From positions 18,531 through 82,530 of the forward strand of contig WTXI01000165.1 of NCBI GenBank assembly GCA_022376515.1: a stretch of DNA of 64,000 bases, written 5' to 3'. The translations under genes and the position numbers were made by a program. Positions within the stretch are counted from its first letter, which is position 1, and each line of letters begins with the position of its first letter. Source of the DNA: Lactifluus volemus. Taxonomy: Eukaryota; Basidiomycota; Agaricomycetes; Russulales; Russulaceae. Shown in pieces: positions 34,401 through 45,569 of the stretch. Under the pieces are notes generated by a model. It searched no databases. It had not been told where the DNA came from and saw only the letters and a list, made by a program, of their open reading frames with translations.

Positions 34401-37400
34401 CACGATGCAATATCCTTGAGGCTTGGAAACGTCTTAAGTAGCTCAGTGACAAATGAGGTCCAATAAATGGAGCTGTATGTGTGAGAGCGATACACATCTC
34501 CCCATCCCATTAGATAAGACATGACCATGGGAGCAGCGATCTCTTGTTCCCGATTGATTGCGTGGACGAGTCGAAATATGAGCATCTGGGATGATTCCTT
34601 AAGTTGAGAAACGTATTCCGAAATCGGGTGTTCTTGATGATAATTATACCCTTTCGTTAAGACAGCTGCGACGTTATATGCTTGTCCCTGTTTCTTTGCT
34701 GCATATGTGGTCACGTAATATGTTATGTTTTTAGTATCGCCTCCATTTGTTAGTAACTTGACATCGTTATTGCACCGCGCATTCACAAGTACTCCTGGAA
34801 TCCACGTATTGACATTGCCGTACAACCGTTTACAATGCCATTCTCCTGTTTCGGATACTGAGTCTTCATCTGAACAAGGAAATGGCGCGCGTCTTTTACA
34901 TCGCATAAATCCTCTTTCATCTTCGAATAAACATCGTCTGCGTTTGCAGACGTGGATTTGTTCCAATTGTGCCAATGAAAGCTCGTCCTGTTTCAGCAGT
35001 GTTTCGTAATTGGGAGCATTAGGATCAGGTGGCCATTTACACGCCGTTTCTTTGTCCACATCGAGTTCTTGGATCGACTCTGCAGACTCGAGTCCTGGCA
35101 AATAAGCTCGTAAATTTGCCTTGATATACTCTGTTATTCGTCGACGAAAATCAATGTTCTGAAGCATCTCGGGAACGAGATCTGATTTGGGAGTGTTTGC
35201 CAACCATAGGATGAGATGTAGATGCAATGTGCCGCGCCCTTGACTCTCTACGAGTCCGAAATATGCCTGTACTCGTCCCAAAATTCCTATTCCGCTATTG
35301 ACTCGGTTTCCTTCAACATTGATGCCAAACAACTTCTCCAAGATTGTGCGAATAAGAAAGTGGAAAAACTTCGCAGCAGCGTATGGATCGCTCGCAATGT
35401 TTTTGGCTCGTTTCTGTGAATCGAGTGTCGATGACATTAAACCACAATCGATATTTTCTCCCACGAAGATCTGTGCGATTGGATTATTGATATCTGAGGG
35501 GTTTATTGTAATCCACAAAGATGGAGGTCCGAGATACACAGTTGTCGACCAAATTTGTCCCCGCATTTGAAACCGGGATTCGTTAGAGCCTGTTACTCGG
35601 GTGAGAGCGCCTTGCACTTTTTTGCGTAGCAGTCGTACTGCGGGATCACTAATAGGTAGATTTTGTTGCTCTTCTTTTTGAGCGTGCAACAATTTCTCTT
35701 TTGTAATTGTTGCAAGTACATTTGCTTCCCGTTCAAATGCTCGCCGGTTCATCTGCAAACGAGCTGAAAGAAGTGCTTCTCGTCGTTGAAGAATGCCAAA
35801 ACAGTAAAACAAGAAAGTTTCGTGCTTTCGAAAACGACGATCAAAGTATTGCAGTGACCATTGGATGTGATCCTTGAAGCTTATTGCCACTGGTCGAGGT
35901 GCCTCGATCCCTCCACATCCATATGGATATAAACACGGATATGCTTTCTCGAATAAATTCGGCTCTGTTGTCATTTCTCGCACTTGAGATCGAGGTGGAA
36001 AATCGGGAACTGGTCGATAACTATGGCGTACTCCATACAATCCTTCTTGATTGCGATTCCACAAATTCATCATGGCACGGAAACTAGCATCGGATGCTGT
36101 GATTTTCGACATGTCCATGTCGAAAAACCCATTGCTCGTTATTGGTATAACATCACCCTGGCCATAGTCTATACAAATAAACGTGCGATGGTATTAATGC
36201 TGATCAAGGATACTAGTAACTTTGCGTTTTCTCACCTTCTTCAGCATCCTGTTCCATATACTCATCGGTATTTTGATTGACATCAGTTGTGTTACACATG
36301 TCCGAGTCGTCGACAACATGGTCATTTAACACTAATTTAACACTTGGTCAATTATATCATATGTTGTTGAACATTACTCACCTCTGTCTGAACTTTCTGT
36401 GTCGTCTTGAGACACATATGGAGAACTTTCTTGGTCGATCAATGCTTCATCATCACTATATCTGACAGTAGACGATATTTCCACTGGAATTGCATCTTCT
36501 GGCAATCGTGACAATCTTTCGTGATCGATTACAATATGGCCATAATATTTGGGATTATGTTCCTTCAACCAATAAAGAGCGTCTGTAACTGCTCGTCGTC
36601 GGACTCGAAACATTGTGCGGAGTCGAGAAAGTGAGAGTTTGCCTCGACCAATAAATGTGATTACAATGATCGAAGATAAGATCTCCAAAGGTCTCGGCAT
36701 GAGATCGCCTTGTAGCATCGAGGAGATGCTGTCTATGTTCATTTCATACGTAGAAACTGTCCCTCGCATGCCTTGCTGAAGGTTTGTTTGATCCGGTTCG
36801 TACCACGATTTGTTGTACAACTTGTAAACGAAAACACGGGGATACAATAAAGCGATCAACATATGTTCTGGTTGTGTTAAATTGGCCAACTCCCAAGGTA
36901 TCCATCCGATCCATAAGTTGTTTGCAAGAGAATGAGATGGGGGAACTGAACATGATTTCTCCAGTTCTCGCAAACAGTGCGCGCAAATGTTAACGACAAC
37001 TGTATTGTCGTCTATTGTAACACCCGCAGGTTCGAGAAGTAAGCCTTGATATAAGTCGTGCGCACAATGCGAGTGGATCGGTTGCAATCGGAGACTATTT
37101 GGGATGTCGTCGATCTTTCGTTTAAAAACATTGTCTTGTCCTCCATCAACCTCGCGTGCACAAACACCGCATACATTGGAGACCAGTTTAGATGGTTGTG
37201 TCACGTTGTAAAATTCCTGATAACAATGTTTTCGTTCTTCATTGGATGGAAGTTCCATAAAAGACGTTTCAACAGGACTAGTATTAGACACTTGACCTTC
37301 TAGCCTTTGTCTCTTCTGTGCCTCTGTTTGTGCTGAATTCTCCTCTTGCTGTCTCTTGCGCAATTCACGACCTCTTCGCCTCTCAGACAACATCTTCACT

Positions 37401-37591
37401 CGAAATTGTTTCGCTTCTTGATGTACCTGTTCGATGATTGACTGAGGGGCACAGTTGAATAGTGTGTCAAGTAGATCGGACTTCTGTCGCGACGATGGAT
37501 GAAGTTTGGGTAGCAATTTAGTGAGAATCAACTTCAATTTTGTGAATGGAAGTTGAGAAATCTCTCATCGACACTCATTCAAAAAATCCAT
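31434..37591 (-). CDS. Helitron Rep-helicase (RepHel), possible early nonsense codon
   Basis: Spliced minus-strand gene with coding blocks 37591-36374, about 36330-36240, 36175-34400, about 34320-34205, 34155-32900, about 32840-32349 and 32339-31434. Order: N-terminal zinc-binding region like DUF6570 (CGVCAREVD near 37165, CAHCLREL near 36980, SLANNLWIGWIPWEL near 36900), HUH endonuclease (LHLHLILWL near 35220), tyrosine motif (YYVTTYAAKK near 34710), then a Pif1-type helicase: Walker A GEGGTGKSK near 32970, Walker B IIDEFSM near 32660, LSGDLHQFPPV near 32540, DYRAQGQTM near 31685 and YVALSRSSG near 31595. The enzyme nicks and unwinds for rolling-circle transposition. The first in-frame ATG (37589-37591) is followed eight codons later by TGA at 37565-37567, where CGA would continue the frame; either the element is inactivated or another start or exon is used. 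Confidence 0.85.
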
Positions 37592-38106
37592 GGTGACTAG
37601 TGTGAAAGTGACTCGAGAGATGTGCAGTAAAGTTTTTTCCTCTCCACTACTCATTTGATAACGCATAAATTCATTGCACTCTTTCGTTGCGACCCCCTTC
37701 AAAGTCTATCAAAACACGTGGTACAACATTAACTATGACTTTATCACGGATCATAATGTGTTGAAATAAATTTACTGATAACAATAAACGAAAATGAGAA
37801 TGAAATGAATCTGTGTTAACCAAAACCGTTTGTCCGAAGCACAGGATTTGACGAAGAGCACAAACTCTCAAACCGATTAATACATACTAGCACCGGATTT
37901 AGATTCTCATCGAGTAATCCAAAAATTCAAATACTTTCAACTGAACTAAATCAAATCAGATAACAAACACATACAGTACAGACGTACTATATTCCAGATC
38001 CGCTGCTTCACAACTCAAAAGACATAGGTAAATAGAGAGCATACAAACAACAACTTACATACATAAACAAATTCGTGCCGTCCGCTAGTTGAAGTATCGA
38101 TAACAA
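37592..38106. other. Spacer between the two Helitron genes
   Basis: AT-rich, no frame supported. It would hold the Rep-helicase promoter and the accessory-gene terminator. Confidence 0.45.
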
Positions 38107-39305
38107 TCAAAATTTACGTGTCGAGCGGCGTCTGGTACGCTTCTCAACAGGAGGCGTTTGATCTTTGGGGAGACTCTCATCGTCGTCGATATTAGTTAGA
38201 ATCTCTTCATCAGTATCATTGCGTGCCTTAGCCTTTCCCTTCTCCTGCCATGAATGGCTCAATTTGACGAGTTTGGAACTTGTTGCTGTGTGATCCTCGT
38301 CAGAAAAGCGCTTCTTAGATGGCGTTAGTGGTGGAGAACCGGGAGAAGACATATTAGTCTTAGATGGAGACTTCCAATAAGTCTTTGCACTACCTGCAGA
38401 ACATAGTCGACAATCTAAATCAGTTCTACAGAGAAAGACCTTAACAAATTGACACATTACGAGGTGATGCCGTTGACGTCTGATCTGTTGACAAGAAAAC
38501 AACATCTGTGACTGAGATGTAAATTCGCTTCAATGGATCACCCATTGTCTGTTCTAAAGTTTCGCGATCAATGTGTCCTTTGTTTAGTATAATTAGTAAA
38601 CGAGATATATAGTGTTTGTAGCATTTAGACATACCAATAACTGTCGTCAATGTGTTGGGAAATGGGAGCCTTACAACACGAATGTCTCGGTATCGAGGCA
38701 GTGAAGCAGAACATTCACAAATGTGATGTACAGGTTTGGTTTTGTTCATTGTATATTGTGTGATGTCGACAACAAATGTACGATTATCGATCGCTTTCCC
38801 TGCCTGTAAATTAGTGGTATCAATAAGAAGGTCTTGACTTTCAATGCTGCAGTAAGTAGACGTACACCACCTGATACCGAAACAACTGGACGAAAAGGAA
38901 TCAAAGTATTGAGTTCAACTTCGATCGGCTCAAACTGTCATGTAAATTGTTTCGCACACAAATTTATCAACATAGATATCATAAAAACATGGCAAGAAAA
39001 CGTACAGTTATCGCCTCGATTTGAACAGCATAGTCTTCCCAATTATATCCTGCTCCGACAGGAGTCTTGTCATCAACCATCGACAGTTTACCCACAACAA
39101 AAACCAAAGCTTCCTCTGGATGATACGAACGGTCACTTGGGAAAAAAAAATGAACTAGTGCTTTGCAATTCCTAATTTCGTCATCTTCATCCGTGCCAAC
39201 AAAAATTTCCGCATCATATGTGAAAGTTTTGGGCCTCTCTTGTCCAAATACTCGTCAAGCGTCGTGGCATGGCATAAGTCCAGTTATGATGCTTGAACCT
39301 GTCAT
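38107..39305 (-). CDS. Helitron accessory gene, hypothetical, possibly OB-fold/RPA-like
   Basis: Minus-strand exons read through good splice signals: a first block with KTFTYDAEIFVG, ALVHFFFPSDRSYHPEEALVF and VVGKLSMVDD (39305 to about 39010), a short FEPIEVELNTLIPFRPVVS block (near 38935-38875), AGKAIDNRTFVVDITQYT to HICECSASLPRYRD (38805-38640), GHIDRETLEQTMGDP (38570-38460), and a C-terminal block with SPGSPPLTPSKKR and a very basic end KRTRRRSTRKF. The beta-rich centre and position in a Helitron suggest a single-strand-binding partner, since fungal and plant Helitrons can carry RPA-like genes; the assignment is weak. TGA at 39255-39257 interrupts the first block where CGA would fit. Confidence 0.5.
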
Positions 39306-39478
39306 GTCGGGTATGAAACAGCGGAGAGTGACAAAATCACTGTGCAGATTGAACAAAATGAAAAACACAGAATGAGAGGACCAAGAGGGCGACTAAGATG
39401 CAGTTGAAAAATCGATTTCTCTGTTGTTTATGATAACACGCGAGAACCCAGGCTCTGTACCACGAGAACACGTCACAC
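39306..39478. other. Spacer between Helitron gene and TIR element
   Basis: No gene. It is the left flank of the TIR element; no 8 bp match to the right flank (41639 onward) was found. Confidence 0.35.
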
Positions 39479-39507
39479 CCATCAGCAATTGTCCATGTTG
39501 CTTAATG
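39479..39507 (+). repeat. TIR, left end
   Basis: About 29 bp, inverse complement of 41610-41638 with two or three mismatches. Confidence 0.75.
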
Positions 39508-39675
39508 TGTGCTTAACGTGCTTAATAAGCACGTTAAGCACAAATTAAGCACAAAACGATTAAGCAGGTTAACGCCACCCCGGTGCTTGATTAAGCACCA
39601 TTCTGCTTAATTGTGCTTAATTAAGCACAATCTGCTTGATCTAAGTGATGTTAAGCACAACTTAAGCACAATTCA
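39500..39675. repeat. TTAAGCA-rich subterminal array, left
   Basis: TTAAGCA or its complement TGCTTAA occurs more than ten times, in both orientations, with local palindromes such as GTGCTTAATTAAGCAC. A matching array lies at about 41380-41630. The density is far above background and is typical of transposase-binding subterminal repeats. Confidence 0.7.
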
Positions 39676-39956
39676 TACAGTGCTAAATTGCTTTCAAAAC
39701 ATTATTTTCAATCACACAAGAATTTAGCCATCAAATGAATATATTTCAGAGACAACTAACTACTACAACATGACTATCTATGCACTGTGATACTGAATGA
39801 CAGGATGGACAATGCCAGGGCATCTGGCAGGCAGTGAGACAACACACACAGGAGGCAGCACAGGGGCATTGCCCCAGGTGGCAGGGCAAGCGCAGGGGTT
39901 CGGGGATACGAGCCGGGCATCGATGGCGCGGGCCGCAATCTCAGGCGTTCCTGGGG

Positions 39957-40065
39957 GCGGTAGGAAGGTCACCAGGACGTGTACCATCTCCTTCGTAGGA
40001 CACTCAGCAAGCGCATGAATAAGAATTTGAAGGAATAGACAGACCGCGTCGAGCTTCGCAGGTGG
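39957..40065 (-). other. NLR fragment 1 (C2 exon 4 to linker exon 5 pieces)
   Basis: The part AAGCGCATGAATAAGAATTT and neighbours match the exon 4/intron 4 region of copy C near 52660-52720. It runs directly into a block matching 52457-52492 (TAGGAAGGTCACCAGGACGTG). About 150 bp between the two are missing, so this fragment was assembled or deleted after capture. Confidence 0.75.
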
Positions 40066-40224
40066 GCTTGAACACAGGCAACGGACACTGGAACGAGCGG
40101 CTCTGGCTCGACGTGGAGATGAAACCACCTGGGTTACCACACAGGCTCGAAGCGAGCACGTTCGTGAAGGGCTTGCCGAAGCGGTCCCAGCACTTGCCGC
40201 GTTCCACACGCGAACTGCGTGATC

Positions 40225-40485
40225 ATCCGAGGCCGATGCAATGTGCCACCCGTCTGGCGAAAATGCCACAGAGTTGTGTGTCCAGTAAAGGGGTCTGCTA
40301 CGATGTGTCTTGTCGTTGCGTCCCACATGCGAATCGTGTAATCGTCCGACGCCGATGCGATATGCTGCCCACCTGGCGAGAAAGCAACGCAATTGACCGA
40401 ATCGGTGTGTCCATAAAATGGGCCGGCCACGATCTCTCCCGTTATGGCATCCCACACGCTGATCATGTCATCAAATGAGGCCGAT
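40225..40485 (-). other. NLR fragment 2 (two to three WD40 repeats)
   Basis: The minus strand reads RVASASFDDMISVWDAITGEIVAGPF, GHTDSVNCVAFSPGGQHIASASDD and, after a frame change, NSVAFSPDGWHIASASDDHAVRVW. These are WD40 repeats of the same family as copies A-C, with the same 129 bp period. Confidence 0.8.
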
Positions 40486-41379
40486 GCGACGCGCTGCGCG
40501 GCACGGGTGAGACGGGTCAAAGTTCTTGTTGCGGCCTTGATGTCGGATGCGTGCGAGTAGGACATGGGCGGCGAGCGGGCAGGTGAATGGGTGAGCAGAG
40601 CAGGATAAGACAGGTGACACACATTTTGGACAGCGTCTGTCCGCTGCGTAGCAAGGGATGGCCCGGAGTAGGCCTGGTCGTCGGATGGCCGTCGCTCGTG
40701 GGAGGTGCCGTAGATCCGGCACCGCTAGATGTAGAAGTAGCGCGAGGACGACGGGGAGGCAGAGGAGGACCAGGTGGAGGGGCATAACGAGGCTGATAAG
40801 GAGGAGACTGACGATGCCCAGTTGTAGTTGTGGAAGGTGGAGTAGTACCCGCAGCATAAAACTCTCGGGAGAAATCGGACACTTAGGTCAGGGGGCGTTC
40901 GAGCGGAGGTGGTCGCTGAGGCAGAGTTGGGGTGAGGTTTCGCATGGGCAGTGGCCAGTTGAGGCAGGCACCGTGACAGCGTGGACCAGCCCCAGGCATT
41001 AGGTGAATATAAGAAATTACAAAAAAAAATTAGTCTGAGAAGTCAAAAGAAAATAAAAAAAAACAACACACCCGCGGCAAGGGGAAGGCGGGGACGCTGA
41101 GACATTGCACTTGATGCTAAGTACCTCAGGCCAAAACAGAAACCTGTGGAGGCGTCAGACGGCGAGAGGTGGCGACAGAGGAGGCCACGACACGGAGACG
41201 CGACACGGAGACAAAGGGGAGGACACACAGGAGGCGACGCGACAGGTGGTTGAAGGCACGAAAACGGATAGGCACGAAAGTCAACATCCGTGCCAACAAG
41301 AATAAACAAACGACTTCACAAAATTTTCACAAGTCGCAAAATTTTCAGATTAGCCAAATTATGTAAATTATATTTGTTT

Positions 41380-41630
41380 GCTTAGCATGATTAGAAACCA
41401 CTTAAATTTTCATTACTTGCTTAAATATCTTGAGTGTGCTTAATATCAGTCTTAATTGTGCTGAGCATACTGAGCATGCTTAATGCCAGTCTTAATTGTG
41501 CTGAGCATGTTGAGCCTGCTTAAGTTGCTTAATTGTGCTTAAACATAATTTTCATCAAGCAAAATTAAGCAAAAAAGGTAAATTTAAGACTATTAAGACC
41601 ACTAAGTACCATTAAGCAACACAGACAATT
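41380..41630. repeat. TTAAGCA-rich subterminal array, right
   Basis: Many TGCTTAA/TTAAGCA units occur, including a near-direct repeat of TGCTTAAT.CCAGTCTTAATTGTGCTGAGCAT at about 41450 and 41480. It mirrors the left array. Confidence 0.65.
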
Positions 41631-41638
41631 GCTGATGG
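41610..41638 (-). repeat. TIR, right end
   Basis: Ends GACAATTGCTGATGG, the inverse complement of the left TIR. Confidence 0.75.
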
Positions 41639-42218
41639 CCCGTTCTCCCTCAATTTCTGGATTGTGTGAAACGTAAAAAGAGTATTAAGATTCAATTCTC
41701 TAATTTAGCATCCTCCGCAAATGTGCTGCCGGTGAAAAACAGACAAATGAAAACAAAAAGACGAGTAGATTTTCAATATTATCTTATCGAGATCGACACT
41801 TCACGTGAATACTTAACAATAAAATAGGGTTTAATGACACAACTTGAACTCAAATTTTATGTTATTGAATACGGGACAAAAGGATCACCGGTCGTTATGA
41901 TGTCATTAGTGATTTCGCGTGACTAAGATGTGCTGTCGGAGATCGTCGATGACGGGCCTGCATCGACTTTTTTCAGCTTTAACTGGAATTAGATTGATTA
42001 GTGAACCTTTTTCGTGTGACCCGCCTACAAGCAAGGTCGATGTCGACACCGTCGGCATTTCTAGTCATAAAAATGCCGTAATTGTCACTCAACGTACTTA
42101 TAACGCACTCTCTGCCTTACTAGTTAGTATCTGACCTTCGCTGGTGCTAATTATAAATCACGCCGGAGAAGGATACATCTAATCGAGGCCCGGGTTTGCG
42201 TACACACACGCGACTCTA
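41639..42218. other. Intergenic, no gene supported
   Basis: This is an AT-rich stretch, then a tail shared with the 3' flanks of copies A and B close to 42150-42218. An 8 bp-stem inverted repeat (CGGCATTT / AAATGCCG) lies near 42050-42080, of unknown meaning. Confidence 0.4.
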
Positions 42219-45200
42219 TTAAGATGAACTGTCACGGTGAACGTCACGGTATACCATAGCCCAATTTAAGCCATACACAAATCTTGAGAGATCAACCTCC
42301 GTTCTATCTTTGCCAGCAACCCAGACTGTGTTAGCTCTATGAAGGTATGGCCGGTGAATGGGAGGAATCCACAAAAGGAGTTCTTTATCTTCCCCATACA
42401 TCCATCCATCACTATGGATTGGGAACTTCTCCATAAAGTGATCTTTATCAATATCTTCTGCTCTGCATTTCCCTATATGAATCATGTGATTTCGTAAGGT
42501 CGGGGTGATAGGCTGCCCATCCAGAGTGGACGCACCAGAGTTAGTCGAATGGGTGAGTCCGGTAGATGAGCCCACAATATCCTGTCCTGCTGTGGCATCC
42601 CACATGCGAATCGTGCTATCTCCCGAGCCCGAAATGATCCGCTGCCCGTCTGGAGAGAATGCAACCGAGTGGACCCATTCAGTGTGTCCAATGAACGGGG
42701 CCGCTACGGCCACACCTGTAGCAGAATCCCACAGACGAATCGTGCGATCGTTCGAGGCCGATGCAATGCGCCGCCCATCCGGTGAGAGTGCAACACAGTT
42801 AACGCTATCGGCGTGTTCAGGAGCGGGGCCAACTACTTGTCCTGTCACAGAATCCCACAAACGAATCGTGTGATCTCCCGAGGCTGAGGCGATTCGCTGC
42901 CCATCCGGTGAAAACGCAACAGAGTTGATGAACTCAGTGTGACCATTAAAAGGGCCCGCTATGACCTCCCCTGTCGCAGCATCCCATACTCGAATTGTGC
43001 GGTCATTCGAGGCAGAGGCAATGCGCTTCCCGTCCGGCGAGAATACAACAGAGATGATCGCATCAGTGTGTCCAGTAAACGGGCCCACTACAAACACTCC
43101 CGTCCTGGCATCCCACACGCGAACCGTGCGATCATTCGAGGCCGACGCGATGCATTGTCCGTCCGGCGAGAATGCAACAGAGTAGACCTCATCTGTATGT
43201 CCAGTAAACGGGCCCGCTACAATATTTCCTGTCGCGATATCCCACACGCGAATCGTGCGATCTCGCGAGGCCGAGGCGATCCGCTGCCCTTCAGGCGAGA
43301 ACACAACAGAAATGACCCAATTGGTGTGACCAGTAAACGGACCTGCTATGACCTCTCCTGTTGCGGCATCCCACACACAAACTGTGCAATCTGCAGAGGC
43401 CGAGGCTATCCGTTGCCCATCTGGTGAGAGTGCAACAGAAAAGATCGATTGGGTATGTCCGGTAAATGAGGTCCCTGCCACTCCTTTTCTGGGATGCCAC
43501 ACGCAAACCGTGCGATCATCCGAGGCTGAGGCAATGCGCTGCCCGTCAGGTGAGACTGAAACAAAAAATATGGAACCTGTGTGTCCAGTAAATGGGCCTG
43601 CTACGATCCGCCCTGTTGCCGAGTCCCACACGCAAATTGTGCGATCGAGCGAGGCTGAGATGATGCGTTTCCCATCCGGCGAGAATGCAATAGAGTAGAT
43701 AGGACTGGTGTGTCCCGTAAATGGACCGGCTACGACCTGCACTGTTGCAGAGTCCCACACACGAATCTTGCGATCGTCTGAGGCAGAAGCGATATGCCTC
43801 CCGTCCGGTGAGAATGCAACACAGTTGACCGATTCGGTGTGTCCAGTATACGGGCTTGCTACGATCTCTCCAGTTGCAGCATCCCATATGCGAACCGTGC
43901 AATCTCGAGAGGCAGAGGCGATACGTTTCCCGTCTGGTGAGAATGTAACAAAGTAGACCACGCTGACGTGTCCAGTAAACGGGCCTGCTATGACCTCTCC
44001 AGTTGAAGCATCCCAAACACGGATCGTGTGATCGTCTGAGCCCGAGGCGATGTGTTGCCCGTTCGGTGAAAATGCAACGCATCTGATGTAACCCTTGTGT
44101 CCAGCAAATGGTCCCGCTACGACCTGTCCTGTTGCAGTATCCCACACGCAAATCGTGCGATCTGCCGAGGCTGATGCGATGCGTTTCCCGTCAGGCGAGA
44201 ATGCGACAGAGAAGACAGAATTGGTGTGTCCGGTAAACGGTCCCGCTACAACTCCCCCCGTTGTAGCATCCCACACTCGAATCGTGTGATCTCGCGAGGC
44301 TGATGCAATCCGCTGCCCATCTGGGGAGAATACAACAGAGTCGACTGGTCCGTCGTGTGCTTGAATAGTCATTTCCAATGCTGGCCAATCGGATAACTGT
44401 CCGCGTCTCAAAACCAATGTATATGGAAATAGGTGAAGGTGGTGCTCGACGATGCGGGAAGAGGATGGCGCAAAAGGGAGGGCAGATATATATATATGCG
44501 GTACGCTTCTTGATATCGCCATCCCGAAATACCGCACAAACGCAAACGCATCATCCACTAATGCCAACAGATTCTCAACCTCTGATTGGAATGATTGCTG
44601 AAATTGTACCCAATAGTTAATACATGTCCTATAACATTATTAGAGGCGCCTACCTTGTGCTCATCAGACCGCAACCATGTGTTCAGAGATGCCAATGCTC
44701 GTGACGCAAGACCGACACTGTTCTTGATGCTAAGCACTTCCAGCCAAAAGAGAAACCTTGTCTCGAACAGCGATCGAAGTTTTGGAAACAGGTCCTGTTC
44801 AATACCAAGACGTTCTAAATGATCCCCCCAGAAAAAGCACGCATACGATAGAGCAGGTGGAACGTATTCTGAAATTCGAGATTCAAGGTCTGGAAGATCC
44901 CTGTTGGCGAAATATGACGACTCGAGTTTGCAAATGTTGAATTTGAGGTCATTCAGCATTAATCCAAGACAGGAATGTGCCAGCTGACGGTGAGCCCTGC
45001 CAAGGTCGATGTGAAATACCCCACTCTTCTCATCGGCCAGGAAATCACGGAAGGAAGTGTGAAGAGGGGTGATCGGGAGAGTATCGTCGGATGAGGTCAC
45101 GTTACTGAGAAGTGAGCCAAGGTGACGGAGCATTTCAACAACGCATTCCGAATCTTCGGGGTCAGGGTCCTCGGGGTCATCCTGGGGTGCATGTCGTCGC

Positions 45201-45564
45201 AGAATAGTCAAAGAACGGATGGAAAGGGGAATGAGAGCAGCAAAAAGCTGCCCCATCACGGAACGAAATAAGGTCTGTGCTGGAACCGGCTTGAAGTACC
45301 CTTCCAGAACTTCTCCATATAGCTGGTCCAAAGGATCTTGCCCATCCCGACCTCGAGAGTGCCCCAATAGACGCTGTATGACCTGTTTCTTGCTAAACCC
45401 AAAGCTAGGAGGAGGATTGTTTATCAGCCCGGAAGCAACGGCTGCCCACTGAAACAATCCTTCTGCTGCCTTTGCGAGTTCAACACCATGTCGTTCGAAC
45501 AGGTTCAAAGGGAGTTCGCTCCGGAGATATAACCCAATATCTTGCTCTGTCTTTGCAGCTAGTT

Positions 45565-45569
45565 TGTGA
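45565..45569. repeat. Target site duplication of Copia, left copy
   Basis: TGTGA, matching 51026-51030 exactly. Five bases is the normal length for Copia integrase. Confidence 0.95.

Larger units (their letters stand above)
30964..39305 (-). mobile_element. Helitron (ends approximate)
   Basis: It is defined by a Rep-helicase gene (31434-37591) and an accessory gene (38107-39305) on the same strand. The 3' end is placed at the hairpin near 30964. The 5' end (a TC dinucleotide on the minus strand) could not be fixed; it lies upstream of 39305 and could lie beyond the TIR element at 39479-41638 if that element inserted into the Helitron. Helitrons transpose by rolling circle, without target duplication. 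Confidence 0.7.
39778..40882 (-). pseudogene. Zinc-ribbon-type gene with two inserted NLR segments (chimera)
   Basis: Read on the minus strand, the host part gives a Pro-rich N-terminus (SDFSREFYAAGTTPPS, PPYQPRYAPPPGPPLPPR, PGHPLLRSGQTL), then after a probable intron KNFDPSHPCR, later KCWDRFGKPFTN and CGNPGGFISTSSQSRSFQ, and finally a C-terminal part from PPGTPEIAARAIDARL to the stop at 39778. Between HPCR and KCWDRF lie about 260 bp of WD40 repeats (about 40225-40485). Between PVFKP and PPPGTP lie about 110 bp from the C2 exon and the linker exon of the NLR gene (about 39957-40065). The frame breaks inside the inserts and the first codon is GTG, not ATG, so the chimera is probably not translated as one protein. 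The host family is known to me only by the FDPSHPCRKCW motif. Confidence 0.65.
39479..41638. mobile_element. Non-autonomous TIR element carrying gene fragments (Pack-type)
   Basis: Terminal inverted repeats begin CCATCAGCAATTGTC and continue as TGTTGCTTAATG after two mismatched bases (left 39479-39507, right 41610-41638). Both ends are followed by arrays dense in TTAAGCA motifs. The 2.16 kb element encodes no transposase. Its core (39778-40882, minus) is a zinc-ribbon-type gene interrupted by two segments of C2-NACHT-WD40 gene sequence. That is the organisation of Pack-type elements that carry host gene pieces. No clean target duplication is visible (left flank ending GTCACAC, right flank starting CCCGTTC), so superfamily is not assigned. 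Confidence 0.7.

Noticed and set aside
42339..44577. Long plus-strand open frames opposite the WD40 exon of copy C, and minus-strand frames opposite A and B
   Set aside because: They are frames of the complement of a 129 bp coding repeat, which stays open by periodicity. Repeated peptides such as CPVNGPAT..PVAASHTRIV are shadows of the WD40 repeats.
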